Shown: piece after piece, positions 1 to 5,726 of the stretch
How the letters are laid out: each line of letters opens with the position of its first letter
Position numbering within the stretch: the stretch's first letter is position 1
NCBI GenBank assembly: GCA_028714995.1
Contig: JAQTLI010000109.1
Span: forward strand, 1-7,920
Reading direction: 5' to 3'
Length of the DNA stretch: 7,920 bases
Source: Methylobacter sp.
GTDB lineage: Bacteria; Pseudomonadota; Gammaproteobacteria; Methylococcales; Methylomonadaceae
Translations under genes and position numbers: made by a program
The notes under the pieces: model-generated
Told to the model about the DNA's origin: nothing
The model's database searches: none
What the model saw: the letters and a program-made list of their open reading frames with translations, nothing else

Positions 1-462
1 GAACCCCTGGATACCAAAAAGGGTCTGTTGGGCCCGCTCATCATCCCCCGCAAGGGCGGGGCCCGCCACAACGGCAGCCCCAAGGACGTGGATCAAGAAT
101 TCGTTACCGCTTTCTTCATCTTCGACAAACTCGGCGGGGAGGAGAAAGGACTGATGCACAGCATCAACGGCTATGTCTTCGGCAACCTGAAGGGGCTCGT
201 GATGAAAAATGGCCAAAAGGTGCGCTGGCATGTGCTGGGGATGGGCAATGAAGTCGATCTGCATACCCCGCACTGGCACGGCAAGACCCTCAAAACCGGT
301 CACGGACCTGCCGCGCAACGGACGGATGTTGTGCAATTGCTTCCCGGGGGCACGATCAGCGCCGACATGAAAGCCGACAACCCCGGTGAATGGCTCTACC
401 ACTGTCACGTGGCGGATCACATCGACGCCGGTATGTTCACCACTTTCCAGATCAAGGAGTAA
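1..462 (+). CDS. Multicopper oxidase, ceruloplasmin-like, C-terminal part (5' end outside window)
   Basis: The frame is open from base 1 to a TAA at 460-462 and gives the last 153 residues of a larger protein. It is the C-terminal cupredoxin domain of a multicopper oxidase. Numbering from the window edge, HTPHWHG (88-94) supplies His ligands for the type 1 copper and the type 2/3 cluster. HCHVADHIDAGM (134-145) supplies Cys135, His140 and the axial Met145 of the type 1 site, with His134 and His136 for the trinuclear cluster. All expected ligands of this half are intact, so the enzyme looks functional. GLLGPLIIPRKGG (8-20) and the region around HCH resemble ceruloplasmin and hephaestin more than CueO or laccases. 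Such enzymes oxidise a substrate and reduce O2 to water, usually outside the cytoplasm; signal peptide and substrate cannot be judged here. The downstream Rieske gene overlaps its stop, so the two are probably co-transcribed. Confidence 0.9.
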   Translation, partial: EPLDTKKGLLGPLIIPRKGGARHNGSPKDVDQEFVTAFFIFDKLGGEEKGLMHSINGYVFGNLKGLVMKNGQKVRWHVLGMGNEVDLHTPHWHGKTLKTGHGPAAQRTDVVQLLPGGTISADMKADNPGEWLYHCHVADHIDAGMFTTFQIKE

Positions 463-785
463 TGAGCAGCTACCCGCCCTTAATGGCTTGTGATGAAAGT
501 CAGGTGGAAGAGGAGGTGCTTTGGGCGGCGATGAAGAGGGAGGAGGGGCGCATAGTCATGATCGCCGGTCAGAAAACCGCCGCCTATTGCGACGAGAACG
601 GAGCGATCCATCCTCTTTCAGCAGTTTGCCCGCATGCCGCTTGCGACATCGTCTGGAACAGCGAGGTGAAGACCTGGGATTGTCCCTGCCACGGAGCTCA
701 TTTCGACCCCACCGGCAAGCTCATGCGTGGCCCGGCTATGACCGATCTTCAGCTCAAAAAGCGGCTGACACCTCCCATACCTTAA
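462..785 (+). CDS. Small stand-alone Rieske [2Fe-2S] protein
   Basis: This 107-residue protein carries a complete Rieske cluster motif: Cys56-Pro-His58 and Cys74-Pro-Cys76-His77 are the four iron ligands. Cys61 and Cys76 occupy the positions of the disulfide pair found in bc1-type and high-potential Rieske proteins. The core (about 30-107) resembles the C-terminal Rieske domain attached to some FAD-dependent oxidoreductases, but here no flavin domain precedes it. I see no signal peptide or twin-arginine motif at the N-terminus, so a cytoplasmic place or partner-bound role is possible. The ATG at 462 overlaps the oxidase stop as TAATG, the usual mark of translational coupling. AAGGAG at 454-459 is only 2 nt away, closer than ideal, so coupling probably matters. 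A later start at Met24 would still keep the cluster. The role is presumably electron transfer to or from the neighbouring multicopper oxidase; that link is inference from gene order. Confidence 0.85.
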   Translation: MSSYPPLMACDESQVEEEVLWAAMKREEGRIVMIAGQKTAAYCDENGAIHPLSAVCPHAACDIVWNSEVKTWDCPCHGAHFDPTGKLMRGPAMTDLQLKKRLTPPIP

Positions 786-798
786 AAAAGGAAAAGCA

Positions 799-1113
799 AT
801 GCGTTTCGTAGTCACCGGAGAATGGAGAGAAAACCGGCTCCTTGCCCTCATCCTGATCTGGTTTCTTGTTTTTGGCATCGGTGTCTGGCTGATCAACCTC
901 CTGCTCTACTTAGGTCAGATGGGATTGACCTATGAGTCGATCATAGCCATTACCGGGGCAACGAAGAGCACTTCCGTCCGCCAAGCAGTTACCAGAGATC
1001 GAGCAAGCCACCAGCCAGATAGGCCGGGCATACTTTTTATGCTCGACATTTCCAAGGTTGAATACAGCAATGGCCTTCGGATTTACCCGGACACGACACA
1101 CTTGCTTCATTAG
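799..1113 (+). pseudogene. Single-helix membrane protein gene, apparently frameshifted
   Basis: As it stands the frame encodes 104 residues. A charged N-terminus (MRFVVTGEWREN) is followed by one clear transmembrane helix at about 14-38 (LLALILIWFLVFGIGVWLIN and on). After IIA, near base 948, the frame becomes an unremarkable polar sequence. The frame one base earlier reads HYRGNEEHFRPPSSYQ (948-995), a far more protein-like continuation, which suggests a single-base deletion. Further on, short protein-like fragments occur in different frames (FMLDIS in frame 1, MAFGFT in frame 2, THLLH in frame 1), which suggests more indels. I recall similar small bacterial membrane proteins with a conserved RPPxSY stretch and a second helix, but cannot name the family. 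AAGGA at 788-792 is a good ribosome site 6 nt before the ATG. The gene follows the Rieske gene by 13 nt, so it probably belonged to the same operon. Sequencing error is the main alternative to true decay. Confidence 0.55.
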
Positions 1114-1125
1114 ACGACGGAACGT

Positions 1126-1149
1126 CGGGTAACGAAAAGTTGTTGCCCG
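1126..1149 (+). terminator. Weak hairpin after the oxidase/Rieske group
   Basis: CGGGTAAC (1126-1133) can pair with GTTGCCCG (1142-1149): 8 bp with one G-T wobble and an 8-nt loop. A second small stem, CGACG/CGTCG, lies at 1115-1127. No run of T follows, so this is at best a poor intrinsic terminator. It is the only candidate separating the upstream group from the nrd control region. Confidence 0.2.
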
Positions 1150-1162
1150 CCCTTACTCATTA

Positions 1163-1178
1163 ACACTACATATAGTTA
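1163..1178 (+). promoter_or_regulatory. NrdR box 1 (upstream)
   Basis: ACACTACATATAGTTA matches 13 of 16 positions of the NrdR box consensus as I remember it (ACACWATATATWGTGT). NrdR is the ATP-cone repressor that senses dATP/ATP and silences ribonucleotide reductase operons. The identification rests on the match, on a second box 31 bp downstream, and on the nrdAB operon that follows. Confidence 0.65.
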
Positions 1179-1193
1179 TAAATAATAAATAAA

Positions 1194-1209
1194 TTTCAAT
1201 ATATAGTAT
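1194..1209 (+). promoter_or_regulatory. NrdR box 2 (promoter-proximal)
   Basis: TTTCAATATATAGTAT matches about 12 of 16 consensus positions, including the whole central CWATATATWGT core. Start-to-start distance to box 1 is 31 bp, three helical turns, the spacing usual for paired NrdR boxes. It ends 5 bp before the TTGACA element, so bound NrdR would obstruct RNA polymerase. Confidence 0.65.
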
Positions 1210-1214
1210 TTTTG

Positions 1215-1242
1215 TTGACATGCACTCTTTGCTAAAGATACA
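1215..1242 (+). promoter_or_regulatory. Predicted sigma-70 promoter of nrdAB
   Basis: A perfect -35 TTGACA lies at 1215-1220. A weak -10 GATACA lies at 1237-1242 (3 of 6 matches, 16-bp spacer). Transcription would start near 1249-1250, directly at the first base of the riboswitch closing helix, which supports the choice. The -10 element is uncertain. Confidence 0.55.
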
Positions 1243-1250
1243 TTAGGACC

Positions 1251-1490
1251 TGTACGGTTCTCACGAAAAATTTAAAAGTGAGTTAAAAGGGAATCCGGTA
1301 ACTGATGTACTACAAGGTTATCTTAAAACCGGAGCTGCCCCCGCAACTGTAATCGAAGAGTGTGTAGTCAATCATGCACCACTGAGTCGGAATCAATTCT
1401 GACTTGGGAAGGACGACTACATGCAATGACCCGAGAGCCAGGAGACCTGCCGTACATTTTTGTCAAACGTTTGAGGCGGGGTGTCCTCGG
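1251..1490 (+). ncRNA. Cobalamin (B12) riboswitch aptamer
   Basis: All hallmark blocks of a class I cobalamin riboswitch are present in order. The closing helix P1 pairs TGTACGG (1251-1257) with CCGTACA (1450-1456), a perfect 7 bp. A CTCAC/GTGAG hairpin (1260-1282) is followed by GGGAATCCGGT (1288-1298). The L5 block GAGCTGCCCCCGCAACTGTA lies at 1332-1351. A peripheral arm pairs TGTAGTC (1363-1369) with GACTACA (1415-1421) and contains an 8-bp hairpin at 1385-1404. The B12 box AGCCAGGAGACCTGCC is at 1436-1451. A GAGG/CCTC hairpin (1473-1488) then presents loop CGGGG (1477-1481), complementary to CCCCG (1339-1343) in L5: the kissing interaction that reads ligand binding. Known members bind adenosylcobalamin or related forms and repress downstream expression. 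The downstream operon here is nrdAB, so the expected effect is lower class Ia reductase expression when B12 is plentiful. Confidence 0.95.
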
Positions 1491-1589
1491 CAGATGGTAA
1501 GGTTCAGTTTGCGTATTTCCTCGTATGCTCCTCCTTTCCGCCATGCTGGTCTTTAAGACTGGCGCATTGTTCAGTGCTACAAAACCTGT

Positions 1590-1605
1590 AAGTTATCGAT
1601 AACTT
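1590..1605. repeat. Perfect 16-bp palindrome in nrdA leader
   Basis: AAGTTATCGATAACTT is fully self-complementary. As DNA it could bind a dimeric regulator; as RNA it could form a small hairpin. It matches no binding site I recognise. Confidence 0.6.
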
Positions 1606-1657
1606 GACGGGTATAAATTGCTGACTGGCTGTCGCGTCTATCTATTTAGTCATTCCC

Positions 1658-1679
1658 GCTCCTAATAATCTTAAGGAGC
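1658..1679 (+). promoter_or_regulatory. Hairpin covering the nrdA Shine-Dalgarno
   Basis: GCTCCT (1658-1663) is the exact reverse complement of AGGAGC (1674-1679). The hairpin has a 10-nt loop and buries the strong ribosome site AAGGAG (1673-1678), which stands 6 nt before the nrdA ATG. This is a plausible translational off-state for the riboswitch. A second anti-SD-like stretch, GCTCCTCCTTT, occurs at 1527-1537 and could compete for the same site. Confidence 0.45.
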
Positions 1680-1684
1680 TATCC

Positions 1685-4492
1685 ATGTACGATACTGATA
1701 CCACTGCGTCTTTCGACGCATTGTTAAATTCCGGGCAGCATTCTGCCACAAGTCCCACAATACAAGTGATTCAGCGCAATGGTGTCGCCGTCGCATTTAA
1801 TCCTGAAAAAATTTCTATTGCTTTGAGCAAGGCGTTTTTGGCGGTAGAGCATGGTCAAACCGCATTATCTAGCCGAATGCGCGAACAGGTGATAGTGTTG
1901 ACACAAACTGTCGTCACCGCATTAATGCGTCGATTGCCTTCTGGCGGCTCGGTGCATATTGAAGATATTCAGGATCAGGTTGAATTAGCGTTGATGCGCT
2001 CCGGCGAGCACGATGTGGCAAAATCCTATGTGCTTTACCGGGAAAAACGTGCCGTCGAGCGTGCTAGCCAACCACACGACACACCGCAACTCTTTATCAC
2101 CGTTGATGGCAACAAGCAGCCATTAGATGTTACCAAATTGATCGACATGGTGGCGGAAGCTTGTCTGGATTTAGGTGCTGAAGTCAGCCCAAAAGTTGTG
2201 GTTGAGCAGGCGGTGCGCGATTGTTATGACGGTATTTCGTTTAACGAAGTGCGCCGAGCATTGATTCTTTCTGCCCGCAGCTTGATTGAGCGGGAACCGG
2301 CATATAATTACGTAACTGCACGTTTGCTGCTGGATTTGATTCGTGCCGAAGTGTTGGCCGAAACTGTTAATCACGCCGCGATGCATTTAGGCTACGCCGA
2401 CTATTTTCCACATTACATTAAGCTGGGCATAGAAGCGGGCTTGTTGGATAAGCGCCTGGCGCAGTTTGACTTAACCAAGCTCGCTAGTGCATTTGCAGCA
2501 GACCGTGATTTCAAATTCGGCTATCTTGGCCTGCAAACCCTCTATGACCGCTATTTTTTACACATTGATGAGCGGCGTATTGAACTGCCGCAAATTTTCT
2601 TCATGCGCGTGGCGATGGGCCTCTCGATTAACGAGATTGACTGCGAAGACCGTGCCATCGAGTTTTATAATGTGTTGTCCAGCTTCGATTTTATGAGCTC
2701 TACGCCGACGTTGTTTAACAGCGGCACTATCCATTCACAGCTATCGTCTTGCTACCTCACTACAGTCAGTGATGATCTGGACGGTATTTATCAGGCGATT
2801 AAAGAAAATGCCTTATTGCAAAAATATGCCGGCGGCATAGGCAATGATTGGACACCGGTTCGAGCATTAGGTTCACGCATCAAAGGTACCAACGGCAAAA
2901 GCCAGGGCGTGATTCCCTTTCTGAAAGTAGTCAACGATACCGCCGTGGCCGTGAATCAGGGTGGTAAGCGCAAGGGCGCAGTCTGCGGCTATTTGGAAAC
3001 TTGGCACCTGGACATTGAAGAGTTTCTGGATCTGCGTAAAAACACCGGCGATGACCGCCGCCGCACCCACGACATGAACACCGCGCACTGGATTCCAGAT
3101 TTGTTCATGCAACGCGTCAGCGAAGACGGTATATGGACGTTATTTTCACCATCGGATGTGCCGGATTTGCATGACAAGTTTGGCCGCTCGTTTGCAACGG
3201 CTTATAACGAATACGAGCGCCGTGCCGATCTGGGTGAAATCAGGCAGTTTAAGCGTGTTCCAGCCCTGCAACTGTGGCGAAAAATGCTGTCGATGCTGTT
3301 TGAAACCGGTCACCCCTGGATTACCTTTAAGGATGCCTGCAACATTCGCTCGCCGCAACAGCATGTCGGTGTGGTGCATAGTTCCAACTTGTGCACCGAA
3401 ATTACGCTCAATACCTCTGCTACTGAAATTGCCGTGTGCAATTTGGGTTCAGTGAATCTGATCGCGCATTTGCAAGAGGAAAACGGCAGTCTGGTACTGG
3501 ATCAAACCAAGCTCAAAACCACCATCACTACTGCAATGCGCATGCTGGATAACGTTGTAGACATCAATTTCTACGCTGTCGGTAGTGCTCGAAATTCTAA
3601 TTATCGTCATAGACCGGTAGGTTTGGGCATTATGGGCTTTCAGGATTGCCTGCATGCACTGCGTATTCCTTATGCCTCAATGGCAGCAGTTGAATTCGCA
3701 GATAGAACGATGGAGACCGTGTGTTATTACGCTTATTCAGCTTCAAGCCGGTTAGCAGAGGAGCGCGGCGCCTATTCCAGCTTTAAGGGCAGTCTATGGG
3801 ATCAGGGAATTTTACCGTTTGATACGCTGAATCTGTTGAGTGAAGCGCGTGGCGGACAGGTGGAAGTCGATCGCAGCAGCACACTGGATTGGGATAATCT
3901 GAGAACCCGCATTCAGCAACATGGAATGCGTAATTCCAACTGTGTGGCGATTGCTCCGACGGCCACAATTGCCAATATCATCGGCGTTTCCGCCAGTATT
4001 GAACCGGATTATCAAAATCTGTATGTGAAATCCAACTTATCCGGTGAGTTTACCGTGGTCAATGAGGCTCTGGTTAAGGCGCTGAAGTCTCTGGGTTTGT
4101 GGGATGAAGTGATGGTGGCGGACCTCAAATATTACGATGGCTCGCTAGCCAGAATCGACCGCATCCCTGACGAGCTAAAGACACTGTATGCCACTGCATT
4201 TGAGATTGATGCAAGCTGGCTGGTAGAAGCGGCTGCACGGCGGCAAAAATGGATAGACCAGGCGCAATCGCTGAATCTGTACTTTGCGATTCCATCCGGT
4301 AAAAAACTGCATGATACCTACCTGCTAGCTTGGCAACGCGGGCTTAAAACCACCTATTATCTGCGCTCATTGGGGGCGACTTCGGCTGAGAAATCAACGG
4401 GAACTGGCGGTGAGCTCAATTCGGTTTCATCTGTCATGCCGGAACCTAAGCAGTGTTTGATCGAAGATCCCGGTTGCGAAGCCTGTCAATAA
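1685..4492 (+). CDS. nrdA: Class Ia ribonucleoside-diphosphate reductase, large (alpha) subunit
   Basis: The enzyme reduces ribonucleoside diphosphates to deoxyribonucleotides in the cytoplasm, paired with NrdB. The protein has 935 residues, longer than E. coli NrdA (761) and close to the Pseudomonas type, because of two N-terminal ATP-cones. Residues 26-120 form a canonical cone (VIQRNGVAVAFNPEKI) for dATP/ATP activity control; residues 136-215 form a second, more divergent one. Catalytic residues are all visible: Cys356 in LSSCYLT (E. coli Cys225), Asn568-Leu-Cys570-Thr-Glu572 (E. coli Asn437, Cys439, Glu441), and Cys585 in VCNLGSVNL (Cys462). Tyr891-Tyr892 form the radical-transfer pair. 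The tail ends CEACQ, with Cys931 and Cys934 as the shuttle thiols, preceded by Cys924. AAGGAG 6 nt upstream fixes the ATG. The Tyr pair and adjacent nrdB exclude B12-dependent class II. Expression is predicted to be governed by NrdR boxes and the cobalamin riboswitch upstream. Confidence 0.97.
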   Translation: MYDTDTTASFDALLNSGQHSATSPTIQVIQRNGVAVAFNPEKISIALSKAFLAVEHGQTALSSRMREQVIVLTQTVVTALMRRLPSGGSVHIEDIQDQVELALMRSGEHDVAKSYVLYREKRAVERASQPHDTPQLFITVDGNKQPLDVTKLIDMVAEACLDLGAEVSPKVVVEQAVRDCYDGISFNEVRRALILSARSLIEREPAYNYVTARLLLDLIRAEVLAETVNHAAMHLGYADYFPHYIKLGIEAGLLDKRLAQFDLTKLASAFAADRDFKFGYLGLQTLYDRYFLHIDERRIELPQIFFMRVAMGLSINEIDCEDRAIEFYNVLSSFDFMSSTPTLFNSGTIHSQLSSCYLTTVSDDLDGIYQAIKENALLQKYAGGIGNDWTPVRALGSRIKGTNGKSQGVIPFLKVVNDTAVAVNQGGKRKGAVCGYLETWHLDIEEFLDLRKNTGDDRRRTHDMNTAHWIPDLFMQRVSEDGIWTLFSPSDVPDLHDKFGRSFATAYNEYERRADLGEIRQFKRVPALQLWRKMLSMLFETGHPWITFKDACNIRSPQQHVGVVHSSNLCTEITLNTSATEIAVCNLGSVNLIAHLQEENGSLVLDQTKLKTTITTAMRMLDNVVDINFYAVGSARNSNYRHRPVGLGIMGFQDCLHALRIPYASMAAVEFADRTMETVCYYAYSASSRLAEERGAYSSFKGSLWDQGILPFDTLNLLSEARGGQVEVDRSSTLDWDNLRTRIQQHGMRNSNCVAIAPTATIANIIGVSASIEPDYQNLYVKSNLSGEFTVVNEALVKALKSLGLWDEVMVADLKYYDGSLARIDRIPDELKTLYATAFEIDASWLVEAAARRQKWIDQAQSLNLYFAIPSGKKLHDTYLLAWQRGLKTTYYLRSLGATSAEKSTGTGGELNSVSSVMPEPKQCLIEDPGCEACQ

Positions 4493-4533
4493 CCACAAGG
4501 GTCACAAGTAACTCAAGTTAACAAGGAAATACC

Positions 4534-5673
4534 ATGTTGTCATTCGAAGAAGAAGTTTTTGTGGAAGAAGCCTCTGCCACACCAAAGCCAGTTTCACAGC
4601 TTGACGTTTCAACGCCTGTTTTAGAACGGCCTGCCGCCAACCAACCCTCAGTATCCGATCGCATTAATGCCAATGATAAACGTGTAATCAATGGCCAAAC
4701 CGATGTCAATCAATTGGTGCCGTTCAAATACCATTGGGCCTGGGATAAATATCTGTCGGGCTGCGCCAACCATTGGATGCCGCAAGAAGTCTCGATGAAC
4801 CGCGATATTGCACAGTGGAAAGACAGTAACGCACTGACCGAAGATGAACGGCTGATTATCAAGCGCAATCTCGGTTTTTTTACCACGGCGGATTCGCTGG
4901 CGGCCAACAATATTGTGCTGGGGACGTATCGTCACATTACCGCCCCGGAATGCCGTCAATACTTGTTACGTCAAGGTTTTGAGGAAGCCATCCATACTCA
5001 TGCTTACCAATACATTGTCGAGAGTTTGGGCCTTGATGAGAGTGAAATATTTAATGCCTATCGAGAAATTCCCAGTATCCGGGATAAGGATAATTTTCTA
5101 ATTCCCTTTATCAATACGCTGACCAATCCAGAGTTTAAAACCGGCACATTAGCAGCAGACCAGCAATTATTGCGCTCGCTGATTGTGTTCGCCTGCATTA
5201 TGGAAGGTTTATTTTTCTACGTGGGTTTTGTACAGATTTTAGCGCTTGGACGGCAAAACAAAATGCAAGGCTCGGCTGAACAGTATCAATACATCCTGCG
5301 CGACGAATCACTGCATTGCAATTTTGGCGTCGATCTCATTAATACCATCAAACTCGAAAACCCACAGTTGTGGACCAGCGAATTTCGCGATGAAATCAAG
5401 GCGCTGATGCAACACGCTGTTGAACTTGAATACCGTTATGCCGAAGACACCTTACCGCGTGGCGTATTGGGACTAAATGCCAGTATGTTCAAGGAATATC
5501 TGCGCTTTATTGCTAATCGCCGTTGTCAGCAAATAGGCCTGGATGTGTTATATCCGGGCGCTACTAATCCTTTCCCGTGGATGAGTGAAATGATGGATCT
5601 CAAGAAAGAGAAAAACTTTTTTGAATCGCGGGTAACGGAGTATCAAACGGGAGGCGCACTCAGCTGGGATTAA
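4534..5673 (+). CDS. nrdB: Class Ia ribonucleoside-diphosphate reductase, small (beta) subunit
   Basis: This 379-residue ferritin-like protein holds the diiron-tyrosyl radical cofactor that starts catalysis in NrdA. The metal ligands are complete and spaced as in E. coli NrdB: Asp120 (TTADSLAANN), Glu151 and His154 (EEAIHTHAY), Glu224 (IMEGLFFYVGF), and Glu258 and His261 (RDESLH). The radical Tyr is present as Tyr158, four residues after His154, so this is a tyrosyl-radical enzyme and not the Chlamydia-like class Ic, which has Phe there. The C-terminal GGALSWD is the usual peptide that docks into the large subunit. The first 50 or so residues look flexible and are longer than in E. coli. AAGGA at 4523-4527 lies 6 nt before the ATG. 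The gap from nrdA is 41 nt with no terminator, so both are one operon under the same riboswitch control. No ferredoxin (yfaE-like) gene follows. Confidence 0.97.
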   Translation: MLSFEEEVFVEEASATPKPVSQLDVSTPVLERPAANQPSVSDRINANDKRVINGQTDVNQLVPFKYHWAWDKYLSGCANHWMPQEVSMNRDIAQWKDSNALTEDERLIIKRNLGFFTTADSLAANNIVLGTYRHITAPECRQYLLRQGFEEAIHTHAYQYIVESLGLDESEIFNAYREIPSIRDKDNFLIPFINTLTNPEFKTGTLAADQQLLRSLIVFACIMEGLFFYVGFVQILALGRQNKMQGSAEQYQYILRDESLHCNFGVDLINTIKLENPQLWTSEFRDEIKALMQHAVELEYRYAEDTLPRGVLGLNASMFKEYLRFIANRRCQQIGLDVLYPGATNPFPWMSEMMDLKKEKNFFESRVTEYQTGGALSWD

Positions 5674-5679
5674 AACAAG

Positions 5680-5713
5680 TCACCACAGACCGCAAGGATG
5701 CAGCCTGTGGTGA
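5680..5713. terminator. Bidirectional terminator-like hairpin between nrdB and metR
   Basis: TCACCACAG (5680-5688) pairs perfectly with CTGTGGTGA (5705-5713), a 9-bp stem with a 16-nt loop between two converging genes. On the - strand the stem is followed by CTTGTTTTA, a modest T-rich tail, so it suits metR termination better. On the + strand the following TAAATAAG is AT-rich but has no T-run. Confidence 0.65.
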
Positions 5714-5726
5714 TAAATAAGTACAA

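Larger units (their letters stand above)
1457..1684 (+). promoter_or_regulatory. nrdA leader / riboswitch expression platform
   Basis: This untranslated stretch begins with the riboswitch L13 hairpin and runs to nrdA. CGGCAG (1488-1493) can pair with CTGCCG (1447-1452), a helix that competes with the 3' strand of P1 and could be a switching element. A second hairpin centres on GTCT-TTA-AGAC (1550-1560), extendable outward with wobble pairs to about 9 bp. No stem followed by a T-run is seen, so transcription attenuation by an intrinsic terminator is not supported; translational or Rho-dependent control is more likely. The region also holds a 16-bp palindrome and a hairpin covering the ribosome site, listed separately. 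The distance from aptamer to start codon, about 195 nt, is long. Confidence 0.6.

Noticed and set aside
618..896. A 92-codon - strand open frame opposite the Rieske gene
   Set aside because: It lies antisense to a gene with intact cluster ligands, and its translation has no recognisable domain. GC-rich coding DNA often produces such shadows.
1540..1565. Intrinsic terminator at the GTCT-TTA-AGAC hairpin
   Set aside because: The outer stem depends on wobble pairs and is followed by GCATTGTTCAG, not a T-run.
1525..1602. A 25-codon open frame in the nrdA leader starting MLLLSAMLVFK, hydrophobic at its start
   Set aside because: No ribosome site at a usable distance and no sign of coupling. It ends inside the 16-bp palindrome and is easily explained by chance.
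1685..4492. Reading the large reductase as B12-dependent class II, suggested by the B12 riboswitch
   Set aside because: The Tyr-Tyr radical-transfer pair, the CEAC shuttle tail and an adjacent nrdB with full diiron ligands show class Ia.
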